From Prolixibacteraceae bacterium (lineage in GTDB: Bacteria; Bacteroidota; Bacteroidia; Bacteroidales; Prolixibacteraceae), in NCBI GenBank assembly GCA_014380255.1, contig JACMKG010000416.1, forward strand, positions 1 through 9,700: DNA of 9,700 nucleotides. Direction: 5' to 3'. Positions 1 to 6,419 of the stretch are shown here, piece after piece. The notes under the pieces are model-generated. The model saw nothing but the letters and a program-made list of their open reading frames with translations. It was not told the DNA's origin and made no database searches. Position 1 is the first letter of the stretch; every line of letters starts with the position of its first letter. A program made the translations under genes and the position numbers.

Positions 1-226
1 GCACCTGGGTAGTTGTACCATCAGCAACAGGCCTATTGGTAAATGTTTCGAAATACTCTCTGGTAATAAGCATGGCATTGATGGTTCGTTCATTGAGTTC
101 AAGACAAAGCGCCTCGTTGTTGCTATACTTATCATTGAAGGTGAAGCCAAGGTTGGTCCAGAATTCCCTGGTCTTCTGAATATCTTTCACGGGAAGATTG
201 ATATAGATGGATTTTATTTTCATCAT
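1..226 (-). CDS. VOC (glyoxalase-fold) family protein, 3' end cut by window edge
   Basis: The first 75 residues of a leftward gene are present; the rest lies beyond base 1. The start is one of two adjacent in-frame ATGs (226 or 223). The N-terminus reads IYINLPVKDIQKTREFWTNL followed by GFTF, the first beta-alpha unit of the vicinal oxygen chelate fold: a beta strand, a helix with a (K/R)-x-F-(W/Y) pattern, and 'LGF' before the next strand. The later stretch 'NAMLITREYFETFTN' resembles the many small Bacteroidota VOC proteins annotated as glyoxalase or extradiol-dioxygenase relatives. The substrate cannot be told from this part, and the second half of the domain with its metal ligands is missing. 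It is transcribed away from the sugar genes and is probably unrelated to them. Confidence 0.85.
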   Translation of the reverse strand, partial: MMKIKSIYINLPVKDIQKTREFWTNLGFTFNDKYSNNEALCLELNERTINAMLITREYFETFTNRPVADGTTTQV

Positions 227-610
227 GCCTATCTTTTTAAGGATTGAAATCTATATCTATAAATATAAGACTATCCAACCAATTAACCAACGACAGAAGT
301 GAAGGTTTTAGCCCAATGGGACGGGATCAGCGACAAGGGATTGTTTAATCCTACCCACATAAAATATATAAAGGCACCTTTGGCATTATCCTTTTGAAGG
401 ATATGATTCCATCTTTCCCAGATCTAAAATGGGCGCCTGTACAAGCAGAATGGCAAACTATATTCTTACATTAAATTCATATACAACACATTGCATCACC
501 AACAACGAAGATGAAAAATATATAACTTTAGGAATGTTTTAATTACAAATGAATTCAATCCTCATAGGGAATGAGTTAAAACTTATAACTAACTTAAAAC
601 CTACTAATCC
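227..610. other. Intergenic gap between the divergent VOC and oxidoreductase genes
   Basis: No convincing gene is seen in these 384 bases. They must hold the promoters of both flanking genes. One candidate leftward promoter is listed separately. On the plus strand TAACTTTA at 523-530 resembles the Bacteroidota -7 box, but no TTG lies 19-21 bases upstream, so it is not called. Two small hairpins are visible: TATCCTT/AAGGATA with a three-base loop (387-403) and GGATT/AATCC with a four-base loop (338-351). Neither has a T tract. The last 40 bases before 611 are an A/C/T-rich leader without a Shine-Dalgarno site. Confidence 0.5.
260..290 (-). promoter_or_regulatory. Candidate promoter of the VOC gene
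   Basis: Read leftward, TTG (290-288), 20 bases, then TATATTTA (267-260) fits the Bacteroidota vegetative pattern TTG-N19-21-TAnnTTTG except for the last base. It lies about 34 bases upstream of the ATG at 226. The region is AT-rich, so a chance match is possible. Confidence 0.3.
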
Positions 611-1987
611 ATGAAAGAGCTTAACCGACGGGATTTTATTAAACTTTCAGGTGCAGCCGCGGCATCGGCTATCGTTGTACCTACTATTATTTCATCCTGC
701 GCCAGAAGTAAAAAGGGACAGACAGCACCATCCGATCGGATCAACATTGGCATGATCGGTTCAGGCAACCAGGCTATCAACGATATCAATGAGTTTATTA
801 CAGACAAGCGGGTTCAGATTACAGCCATCTGTGATGTGAACAAGCAGAGCAAGGGCTACTGGGATGGCAAACTGGGCGGAAGAGATGTTGGACTGAACTT
901 CATAAACGGATACTACACCAAAGAGTCCGGAAAGAAATATACTTCATGTCTGGGATATGAAGATTTTAGAGAAGTGATTGAAAGGAAAGACATCGATGTA
1001 GTGGAAGTAGTGCTTCCCGATCATTGGCATTCCATACCTGTGCTAATGGCTGCTAAGGCTGGAAAAGACATCTACTGTCAGAAGCCCCTTGCCCTCACTG
1101 TTCCCGAGGGAAGAGCCATGACCAACGCGGTTAAGAAGTATGGAGTGATATTCCAAACCGGCAGTCAGCAGCGCTCGGATGAGAACTTCAGAAGGGTGTG
1201 CGAGCTGGTGAGAAATGGCAGGATCGGACAGCTACAGACGGTGGAATGCGGACTTCCCGGTGGAACTCCTGATTTTGGCAAGACCGGTCATCTGACCGAC
1301 CCCATAGCCGTTCCCCAAGGATTTGACTACAACATGTGGCTAGGCCCTGCACCCGACGCCCCTTACTGCCCTGCACGCACGCATGTGAATTTCCGTTGGG
1401 TGCTTGATTATTCAGGAGGACAGGTAACAGACTGGGGAGGCCATCACCCTGACATTGCCCAATGGGGAATGGATACAGAACAAACCGGTCCGGTGAAGAT
1501 ACAAAATGCCAAAGGTGCATGGGCTCAACATCCGGTTTGGAATACAGCTACCGAATTCTCTTTTGAATGCCTCTACGCCAATGGAGTGAAACTGATCATT
1601 TCCAACAAACTGCAAGGCGGAGTCACCTTCCGCGGAACCGAAGGATGGGCTTATGCCAATCGAGGCACGCACAAGGTATTTCCGGAAAACCTGAAAGATA
1701 CAGTTATAGGGCCTTCTGAAATCAAGCTATATAAAAGCGAGAATCATTTCAGGAATTTCATTGACTGTGTCCTTTCACGCCAGGAGACGATTGCTCCTGC
1801 AGAGATCGGGCATCGTTCAATTACCATGTCGCATTTGGGTAACATAGCCATGAAACTGCAGCAGGACCTGGAATGGGATCCACAGAAAGAACAATTCATC
1901 AACAACGATCAGGCCAACGCCATGCTTCACAGGCAGATGAGAGAGCCATGGGCCGGCATATACCAATCACTCGTGGCGGATTTATAA
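611..1987 (+). CDS. Gfo/Idh/MocA family oxidoreductase with Tat lipoprotein-type signal
   Basis: This is a 458-residue NAD(P)-dependent sugar oxidoreductase of the glucose-fructose oxidoreductase/inositol dehydrogenase superfamily. The N-terminus has twin arginines (RRDFIK, 6-11), a hydrophobic stretch, and an I-S-S-C lipobox-like site at 27-30. It therefore looks like a Tat-exported lipoprotein, folded with its cofactor in the cytoplasm and then moved to the periplasm. The Rossmann domain opens with NIGMIGSGNQ (45-54). Further family marks are DHWH (137-140), the QKPLAL loop with Lys158 (157-162; EKP in most relatives), and the C-terminal-domain motif DWGGHHPDIAQWG (274-286), whose histidines commonly lie in the active site. 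Relatives oxidise sugars or glycosides, often at C3; the substrate here is unknown. It stands alone on the plus strand and converges with the propeller gene. Its link to the amino-sugar genes is inferred from position and from DUF1080 nearby. Confidence 0.9.
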   Translation: MKELNRRDFIKLSGAAAASAIVVPTIISSCARSKKGQTAPSDRINIGMIGSGNQAINDINEFITDKRVQITAICDVNKQSKGYWDGKLGGRDVGLNFINGYYTKESGKKYTSCLGYEDFREVIERKDIDVVEVVLPDHWHSIPVLMAAKAGKDIYCQKPLALTVPEGRAMTNAVKKYGVIFQTGSQQRSDENFRRVCELVRNGRIGQLQTVECGLPGGTPDFGKTGHLTDPIAVPQGFDYNMWLGPAPDAPYCPARTHVNFRWVLDYSGGQVTDWGGHHPDIAQWGMDTEQTGPVKIQNAKGAWAQHPVWNTATEFSFECLYANGVKLIISNKLQGGVTFRGTEGWAYANRGTHKVFPENLKDTVIGPSEIKLYKSENHFRNFIDCVLSRQETIAPAEIGHRSITMSHLGNIAMKLQQDLEWDPQKEQFINNDQANAMLHRQMREPWAGIYQSLVADL

Positions 1988-2086
1988 CTTAACCTACTAT
2001 TGAAAGAGTTAAAAGGGTTGATAGGGTTGGGCTTGAGTTCAAGGTACGCATTGATATGGTGATTATATAACATCGCAATCCCTATT

Positions 2087-2113
2087 CCGTCCGCAACAAT
2101 ATAACGCGGACGG
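2087..2113. repeat. GC-rich hairpin in the convergent gap
   Basis: CCGTCCGC (2087-2094) and GCGGACGG (2106-2113) form a perfect 8-bp stem around an 11-base AT-rich loop. It sits 100 bases past the stop of the oxidoreductase gene. No T tract follows on either strand, so it is not a classic intrinsic terminator. It may help end convergent transcription or be part of an intergenic repeat. Confidence 0.5.
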
Positions 2114-2150
2114 CGGGGGTCGCATGGATGAATGTATCCTTCCATATTAC

Positions 2151-2163
2151 ATCCCAATGGGAT
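2151..2163. repeat. Short palindrome in the convergent gap
   Basis: ATCCC-AAT-GGGAT is a 5-bp stem with a three-base loop. The ACATCCCAATGGGAT type is, as far as I recall, a common intergenic motif in Bacteroidota genomes. It lies between the GC-rich hairpin and a tandem repeat, so this 262-base convergent gap is mostly repeat-like material. Confidence 0.35.
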
Positions 2164-2215
2164 AGGCTATGCACCCCCAGCATCGGGTGATTCCGCAAAA
2201 GACTGAGAGATTACA

Positions 2216-2250
2216 GCCTTTTTACTTTTGCCTTTTTACTTTTGCCTTTT
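2216..2250. repeat. 14-base tandem repeat touching the propeller gene stop
   Basis: The unit GCCTTTTTACTTTT occurs perfectly at 2216-2229 and 2230-2243, with a half copy (GCCTTTT) at 2244-2250 that reaches the first base of the leftward stop codon (2250-2252). On the transcribed strand it is a run of AAAAGTAAAAAGGC units directly after the stop. It lacks a stem, so it is not an intrinsic terminator by itself. Confidence 0.85.
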
Positions 2251-3593
2251 CAAGCGGTTAGCTTATAGCAAACCAGCTGTTGCAGGTATCGGAGATACAA
2301 TTTGCCATTTGCAACCACAGGTACTGTCCATGCAGGATTCTTCACATCGTCAATAGCTGATTTGATCTCTCCCACTTTTACAAACTCGGAAGGGTTAGGT
2401 TTGACAAGAAATATGTTGCCTTTAATATCCTGGCATATCAGGTGACCATCGGCAAAAGTAGTGGTCCCCTGCCCTATCTGATCTGTGCTCCACATTTGTT
2501 TGCCTGACTCCAGTTCGATGCATTTAAAGAGGCCATCGTTTCGTGAGCTTTCCCCTGAATATCCATACAGATACCCATCAATAAGAATAGGATCAGAATG
2601 CTGAGCTTCCATGAGGTTATTTTTCCAAAGGACCATATAGCCATCTTTGGTCACTCTAAGCGCCTCACAGCCCATCTTGTATCCGGAGGTATGGAAGATG
2701 ATATCATTGAAAACAATGGGCGTAGTGGCATTTACGCCGTATTCAGTAGGCCACGGGGCGGTCCACAGGGGCTTCCCGTCAACAGCATTCAGGCAAGTTA
2801 GCCCGGTAGCCTGATAGATCAGCAGTTTAGTTTCATTATCAATAGTCATTGGAATGGCAGCCGCATAACCAGCTTCCCCTTCCATGGATTTCCACAACAG
2901 ATCGCCTGTTTGTTTATCGTAAGCCACCACCAGCGCAGTGCCGCCACCCTGTACGACAACCATGTTGTCCAGAACCAGAGGGGTTGTTGAATAGCCCCAT
3001 GTAGGCTCTACCCCACCCACTTCCTTTACATTCTTACGCCAGAGAAGTTTCCCATCGGCCAGCTGCCAGCATACCAGATCACCACTTCTTCCAAAGGTAT
3101 ATACCTTATCATCGCTGATAAAAGGAGTAGCCCTTGATCCCGGGCCATGACTGCTTGAAGCTTCTGCTTCATAGGAACCTTTCCAGATCAGGTCACCGGT
3201 ATCGGTATTGATACAAAAGATCAAGTCATTCTTTTCATCCCTTCCGGGCACAACCAACCTGTTGCCCTGTATGATAGGAGCTGACCATGCCGCGGTAGCC
3301 TTGTCCTGGCACAGGTAATTCAGATGCCACACCTTTTCGAGGCCATTCGACCAGTCGGTCTTAATACCTTTAGTCGCACTTTTACCTTCGAAGTTTACAC
3401 CGCGCCAATTGGTCCAATCCGCATCCCCTGTAGTTACGGGAGGTAATTGACTCATCGTCTCGGGAACAGTTTCCTGTTTGCCGGATATCGGCTCACTGCC
3501 CATTGTCGACTGATAAATCATATAACCAAGATAACCGACTGCAATCAAAACAAGGGCACCAATTACAAGACTAATTTTTACAGAGCGCTTCAT
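2250..3593 (-). CDS. PQQ-like beta-propeller repeat protein, N-terminally membrane-anchored
   Basis: This 447-residue protein has one hydrophobic segment (about 6-27) after a basic MKRSVK start. It has no lipobox, so it is probably held in the inner membrane with the rest in the periplasm. A low-complexity linker follows (about 28-58). The propeller begins with DWTNWRG (59-65), the W-x-x-W-R-G opening usual for the PQQ-like proteins found beside DUF1080 and Gfo/Idh/MocA genes. Blade-end motifs of the D-x-x-T/D-G-x-x-x-W type recur: TDTGDLIW, LADGKLLWRK, KQTGDLLW, AVDGKPLW and LESGKQMW. This is the fold of BamB and quinoprotein dehydrogenases, but most such proteins bind no PQQ; I see no clear cofactor or catalytic site. 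A binding, scaffold or dehydrogenase role is all possible. It is the last gene of the leftward run, 191 bases after the ROK gene, and may have its own promoter. Confidence 0.85.
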   Translation of the reverse strand: MKRSVKISLVIGALVLIAVGYLGYMIYQSTMGSEPISGKQETVPETMSQLPPVTTGDADWTNWRGVNFEGKSATKGIKTDWSNGLEKVWHLNYLCQDKATAAWSAPIIQGNRLVVPGRDEKNDLIFCINTDTGDLIWKGSYEAEASSSHGPGSRATPFISDDKVYTFGRSGDLVCWQLADGKLLWRKNVKEVGGVEPTWGYSTTPLVLDNMVVVQGGGTALVVAYDKQTGDLLWKSMEGEAGYAAAIPMTIDNETKLLIYQATGLTCLNAVDGKPLWTAPWPTEYGVNATTPIVFNDIIFHTSGYKMGCEALRVTKDGYMVLWKNNLMEAQHSDPILIDGYLYGYSGESSRNDGLFKCIELESGKQMWSTDQIGQGTTTFADGHLICQDIKGNIFLVKPNPSEFVKVGEIKSAIDDVKNPAWTVPVVANGKLYLRYLQQLVCYKLTA

Positions 3594-3621
3594 ATAGTTG
3601 GGTTTAAATAAGTTGATAATA

Positions 3622-3629
3622 TAAAGATA
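3622..3629 (-). promoter_or_regulatory. Possible -7 box for the propeller gene
   Basis: Read leftward, TATCTTTA matches TAnnTTTG at seven of eight positions and ends 28 bases before the ATG at 3593. There is no TTG at the usual distance upstream, so support is weak. The long gap and repeat before this gene make an own promoter plausible. Confidence 0.2.
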
Positions 3630-3681
3630 ACCATTTACAGGCTAAAAATGAAATGATTAGAACTTTCAAGATTCAGGAAGT

Positions 3682-3787
3682 TGAATGGGGGCTAGCTGCT
3701 AGCTACTGGCAAGAATGCATTGATTAAGCACCTGGAATGATGATAAGGGCATGGCTTTGCCAGTCGCTAGCTGCTAGCCGTCATTCA
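3682..3787. repeat. Imperfect inverted repeat enclosing the ROK gene stop
   Basis: The arms at 3690-3711 and 3758-3779 are 22 bases each and complementary at 20 positions. Both are built of GCTAGC and CTGGCA-type words. Pairing resumes outside the arms: 3682-3687 with 3782-3787, which takes in the ROK stop codon at 3785-3787. The loop is about 46 bases. No T tract follows in the direction of transcription. The structure fills most of the 191-base gap between the ROK and propeller genes. Confidence 0.8.
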
Positions 3788-4624
3788 CAAGGCATCCAGA
3801 ACCAAGGAGGATGCCCCGAGGCCTGCACTGTTTTCCAGTTCAGAGATTTCGATCTTTAAGGATTGATACAGGCGCTGATAAGGGAATTCGTTTTCAAGAA
3901 CTGAACGCATTCCACCTTCAAACAAAGAAAAGGATTGGCTTACAGATCCTCCCAGTATGATAGCTTCGGGTGCAAGGGCAAACAATACATTGGCAATGGC
4001 ACGGCCGATATGGGTGCCCAGCTCGTTGAAAAGGCCAATGGCAAATGGATCGCCCATGATTGCCATGCGGGCCATCTCTTTTCCCGACAGATTCTGATCC
4101 TTGAAGAACTGGCCGCTGGCATACGCTTCAATGGTTTTGTCACGGTAGTAGATGGTTCCAAACTCCCCGGCCCCGCAGTATTTGCCCGGATAGAGATGAT
4201 TGTTGATGACAATGCCTGCACCCAAGCCTGTACCGATGGTTATGCCTACAAAATCCCTGTATTCTTTACCCTTTCCATAGTATTTCTCACCAAGGGCAAA
4301 GCAGTTGGCATCGTTATTTACATATACCGGCTTATGAAACCGCTTTTCAAGCAGTTCCTTCAAGGGAACCACATCCCATGAAGGAATATTGACCATATCC
4401 AGCACCGTGTTGTTTTGCAGGTCAACAAGACCCGGCACTCCAACACCAATGCCAGTAACTTCCGGATCAAAAACCTCCTGAATGGCTGAAGCTACAGCAT
4501 CTACCACAACCATCTTTTCCTGATCCCAGGGAGTGGGAAGAGTATGTTGGTTCACTACCCTGCCTTTTTCAATCAGAACAGCCGTGATGTTTGTTCCGCC
4601 AATATCTACTCCGATTAATTTCAT
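3785..4624 (-). CDS. ROK family sugar kinase lacking the zinc motif
   Basis: This 279-residue cytoplasmic kinase would phosphorylate a hexose or N-acetylhexosamine, usually at C6, with ATP. The start is set at ATG 4624, which gives MKLIGVDIGGTN; a longer frame opening at 4672 adds only 16 residues encoded by a repeat. Marks: phosphate loop GVDIGGTN (5-12), VNNDANC with the catalytic base Asp105 (102-108), the adenosine/phosphate loop GITIGTGLGAGI (127-138), and GAGEFG (151-156). The usual ROK sequence GExGH followed by CxCGxxGCxE is not there: the His is Thr157, and a short loop (YYRDKTIEAYASG) replaces the zinc site, as in a Bacteroidota subgroup I recall. Next to an AgaI-type gene, an N-acetylgalactosamine or galactosamine 6-kinase is the best guess, but a glucokinase-like role cannot be excluded. 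It is the third gene of the leftward run. Confidence 0.9.
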   Translation of the reverse strand: MKLIGVDIGGTNITAVLIEKGRVVNQHTLPTPWDQEKMVVVDAVASAIQEVFDPEVTGIGVGVPGLVDLQNNTVLDMVNIPSWDVVPLKELLEKRFHKPVYVNNDANCFALGEKYYGKGKEYRDFVGITIGTGLGAGIVINNHLYPGKYCGAGEFGTIYYRDKTIEAYASGQFFKDQNLSGKEMARMAIMGDPFAIGLFNELGTHIGRAIANVLFALAPEAIILGGSVSQSFSLFEGGMRSVLENEFPYQRLYQSLKIEISELENSAGLGASSLVLDAL

Positions 4625-4645
4625 CTGTATCTGTTTTTGAAACAC

Positions 4646-4716
4646 ATAAACACATAGACACATAGAACACATAGTTAAAAATTATTCCTATGTGTTCTAT
4701 GTGTCTATGTGTTTAT
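4646..4716. repeat. Perfect 29-bp inverted repeat between deaminase and ROK genes
   Basis: Arms 4646-4674 and 4688-4716 are exactly complementary over 29 bases around a 13-base AT-rich loop. Each arm is itself a short tandem of CTATGTGT-like units (three clear copies; a fourth partial copy flanks the left arm at 4639-4647). The right arm includes the deaminase stop codon (4713-4715). The left arm ends 22 bases upstream of the ROK start. Leftward transcription would put a very stable hairpin in the mRNA. No U run follows, so it is better read as a repeat element, attenuator or processing/stability site than as an intrinsic terminator. Confidence 0.95.
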
Positions 4717-5450
4717 TTTTCATATGTATATAATTTATTTTCCATTGCATCCTGATCCACCAGGCATATTACCCGGGGATGAAGCCACAGAAAGGATGCA
4801 GGGACTAAGGTGGTTATTTTTTCTGACAAAAACTTCTTTACTATGTTTCTTTTTTGAGAACCGCTGATAAGCATCACAATCATCCTTGACTGCAGAATAT
4901 CTGCCATTCCAAGGGTTAATCCGAAAGAAGGCCCGATAGTCATTCCCGAAGCCATTGAATGCTGAAGTGAAGACTGGGAAAGTTGAGAGACATGGGCATG
5001 CGGTTGCAGAGAATCAGCAGGCTCGTTAAAGCCAATGTGACCATTCATCCCTATCCCAAGGATACAGAGGTCGATAGGTCCTTCTCTTTTCAGCTTATCC
5101 TGTATGTGAAGGCACTCCTGCCGAGAATTAGTGGGATTACTGTTAAAACCGAAGTACCTGGATTCAGAGATTCCAAGTGGCTGAATAACATGCGCCTGAA
5201 GATAAGACTCACAGGTTCCCGGATCAGTCCCTGGTATTCCACCCCACTCATCGAGCTTTATTATACGTAGTTCGTCAAACAGAGAAGGCTGCCTTCTGAA
5301 TTCATTTTCCAACAAACGATATGTTCCTGTTGGACTGCTCCCCGTAGCTGTGCATAGTAATAAATCCTTCTTCTTTTTGATTTCATCTACAATGAGTATA
5401 CTGGCCTTTTGGCTCAATTCTTCATAGGACTGGCAAACATCTATCTTCAT
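4713..5450 (-). CDS. agaI: Galactosamine-6-phosphate deaminase/isomerase (AgaI type)
   Basis: This 245-residue cytoplasmic sugar-phosphate isomerase belongs to the NagB/RpiA fold. It should convert galactosamine-6-phosphate to tagatose-6-phosphate plus ammonia. Shared NagB-family sites are TATGSSP (34-40, phosphate loop), LDEW (66-69; LDEY in most NagB) and GIGMNGHIGFNEP (132-144), with His138 and Glu143 at the catalytic positions. Several stretches are closer to AgaI of the E. coli aga cluster, as I remember it, than to NagB: PGTCESYLQAHVIQPLG (77-93), SLQPHAHVSQL (147-157), and the C-terminal PASFLWLHPRVICLV (217-231). Length also agrees with AgaI (about 250) rather than E. coli NagB (266). 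Glucosamine-6-phosphate use is the main alternative. It is second in the leftward run, 181 bases after DUF1080, and its stop codon lies in a 29-bp hairpin. It is the main evidence that the locus handles a galactosamine sugar. Confidence 0.85.
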   Translation of the reverse strand: MKIDVCQSYEELSQKASILIVDEIKKKKDLLLCTATGSSPTGTYRLLENEFRRQPSLFDELRIIKLDEWGGIPGTDPGTCESYLQAHVIQPLGISESRYFGFNSNPTNSRQECLHIQDKLKREGPIDLCILGIGMNGHIGFNEPADSLQPHAHVSQLSQSSLQHSMASGMTIGPSFGLTLGMADILQSRMIVMLISGSQKRNIVKKFLSEKITTLVPASFLWLHPRVICLVDQDAMENKLYTYEK

Positions 5451-5463
5451 TTTTTACTTTTAT

Positions 5464-5504
5464 TTCAGGTAATTCAATCATCCGGCCAGCAATGATCGCC
5501 TGAA
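5464..5504 (-). other. Hairpin in the deaminase leader
   Basis: TTCAGG (5464-5469) pairs with CCTGAA (5499-5504), and inside it ATCAT (5477-5481) pairs with ATGAT (5492-5496), leaving a GC-rich 10-base tip. It ends 14 bases upstream of the deaminase ATG at 5450, so in the mRNA it would stand close to the ribosome-binding region. The alternative stem CCTGA/TCAGG (5499-5513) competes with it. The stems are short. Confidence 0.35.
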
Positions 5505-5631
5505 AAGATCAGGTTCATGATACTCACCGAACCTTGTCATTTCAGTAAATCTTCATCTTTGGAAAAGATCCGCACCCTTTGCCTGCACAAGCTTTAGATA
5601 TATGGTTTCAGATGCTTATTTTGACTTCTTT

Positions 5632-6246
5632 TCAGCCCTTCTGAAGAGGTTTAACAGATACTTCCCTGAAGTATACTACATCGTGTTCAGCGTGGTTCTG
5701 CAAGCCTATATAGCCACATTCAGGACGAGGGCCACGGAAAGGCTCAAAGTCAAATTTGCGTTCAGGAACAGGATCGCCTTCCCGGTAATCGATTACCTTC
5801 ACCTCGTTTACATGAACGATGGTGCGAAGTCTATCCAGCGTAATATCCATGGTATTCCATTCAGGACCAGGCTTACCTGGTTTAGCCAAGGGTTTGGTTA
5901 ACGAATAAAGCATTCCCGTGTAATGATAATCATCCTCACCTGATAGCTCCGGCTTGTTGTCAATCTGAACCTCATAGCCATAGAACACGGGCATCCACTC
6001 TTCATAGGGCTCGATGGGAATACGGATGAATACGCCGGAATTACTGTTCTCATCTCTCATTTTAAATTCTACATGAATGACGCAGTTTCCAAACTTCCCG
6101 CCAGTCCAGTATAACAAGCCCATGCCTCCATGGGTAGTGATCAATCCGTCTTCGACCGACATAGAGCCTCCCCCTACATGCTTCCATCCGGTAAGGTCTT
6201 TACCGTTGAACAGTTGTTGCCATTCATTTCTATCCTCGTGTTTCAT
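5632..6246 (-). CDS. DUF1080 (3-keto-disaccharide hydrolase domain) protein, cytoplasmic
   Basis: This is a 204-residue single-domain protein of the DUF1080 family (PF06439), a concanavalin-like beta-sandwich. Several studied members cleave or eliminate 3-keto-glycosides made by Gfo/Idh/MocA-type oxidases. Seen here: LFNGKDLTGW (12-21, the family's opening motif), NSGVFIR (69-75), YEVQIDN (91-97), TGMLYSL (110-116) and GYIGLQNH near the C-terminus (178-185). There is no signal peptide: the protein begins MKHEDRNEWQQLFNG, and no earlier in-frame start adds one. It is thus predicted cytoplasmic, while most relatives I know are secreted or lipoproteins. It is the first gene of the leftward run, about 84 bases downstream of the predicted transcription start. 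A 3-keto-amino-sugar glycoside is a possible substrate (inference from the neighbours only). Confidence 0.9.
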   Translation of the reverse strand: MKHEDRNEWQQLFNGKDLTGWKHVGGGSMSVEDGLITTHGGMGLLYWTGGKFGNCVIHVEFKMRDENSNSGVFIRIPIEPYEEWMPVFYGYEVQIDNKPELSGEDDYHYTGMLYSLTKPLAKPGKPGPEWNTMDITLDRLRTIVHVNEVKVIDYREGDPVPERKFDFEPFRGPRPECGYIGLQNHAEHDVVYFREVSVKPLQKG

Positions 6247-6337
6247 GTCTTAATCTTTTGAAGTTAATTCAAGTTTTTGGCGGCTGGCTTCTGGCTATTG
6301 TTTGTTTCTATAAAAAACACAAAGTTCACCTGAAAAT

Positions 6338-6368
6338 CAAAATTAAGAAAAAGAAATAAGTTTCACAA
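6338..6368 (-). promoter_or_regulatory. Promoter of the leftward DUF1080-agaI-ROK-propeller run
   Basis: Read leftward, TTG (6368-6366), 20 bases, then TAATTTTG (6345-6338) is an exact match to the Bacteroidota vegetative consensus TTG-N19-21-TAnnTTTG. Transcription would begin near 6330, giving a leader of about 84 bases to the DUF1080 ATG at 6246. It is the best promoter match in the window and lies 26 bases from the first candidate DeoR operator. Confidence 0.65.
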
Positions 6369-6394
6369 TGTTTCAATTTTAATCATTCCTGTTA

Positions 6395-6411
6395 TTTCGT
6401 TTTGTTTTATT
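6395..6411 (+). promoter_or_regulatory. Candidate AgaR/DeoR-type operator O1
   Basis: TTTCGTTTTGTTTTATT fits at every position the core TTTCRTTTYRTTTY of the E. coli AgaR binding consensus as I recall it. An almost identical copy (16 of 17 bases) stands 190 bases to the right in the same orientation. O1 lies just upstream of the leftward promoter's TTG. The area is T-rich, which raises the chance of accidental similarity. Confidence 0.45.
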
Positions 6412-6419
6412 CCTGCAAT

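Noticed and set aside
1188..1520. 110-codon minus-strand open frame inside the oxidoreductase gene
   Set aside because: Antisense shadow of a clearly conserved Gfo/Idh/MocA sequence.
2087..2113. Intrinsic terminator for the oxidoreductase gene
   Set aside because: The stem is good but no T tract follows on either strand, so it is only reported as a hairpin.
3935..4381. 148-codon open frame on the plus strand
   Set aside because: It lies wholly antisense to the ROK kinase gene and resembles no family; it is a shadow frame.
4625..4672. 16-residue N-terminal extension of the ROK kinase frame (MCSMCLCVYVFQ...)
   Set aside because: It is translated from the inverted repeat of CTATGTGT units. 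The family N-terminus MKLIGVDIGGTN begins at 4624.
4646..4716. CRISPR-like or integron-like array
   Set aside because: The units are 8-9 bases without spacers and form one hairpin; no cas or integrase gene is present.
5602..5901. 99-codon plus-strand open frame beginning in the deaminase-DUF1080 gap
   Set aside because: It overlaps the 3' half of DUF1080 in antisense and has no recognisable domain.
6258..6272. TTGAA/TTCAA palindrome just upstream of the DUF1080 start
   Set aside because: Five-base arms in AT-rich DNA are too common to call an operator.
6279..6296. GGCT-rich run (GGCGGCTGGCTTCTGGCT) in the DUF1080 leader
   Set aside because: It resembles the GCTAGC-rich repeat at 3690 in flavour, but there is no clear second copy or arm; not called as a repeat.
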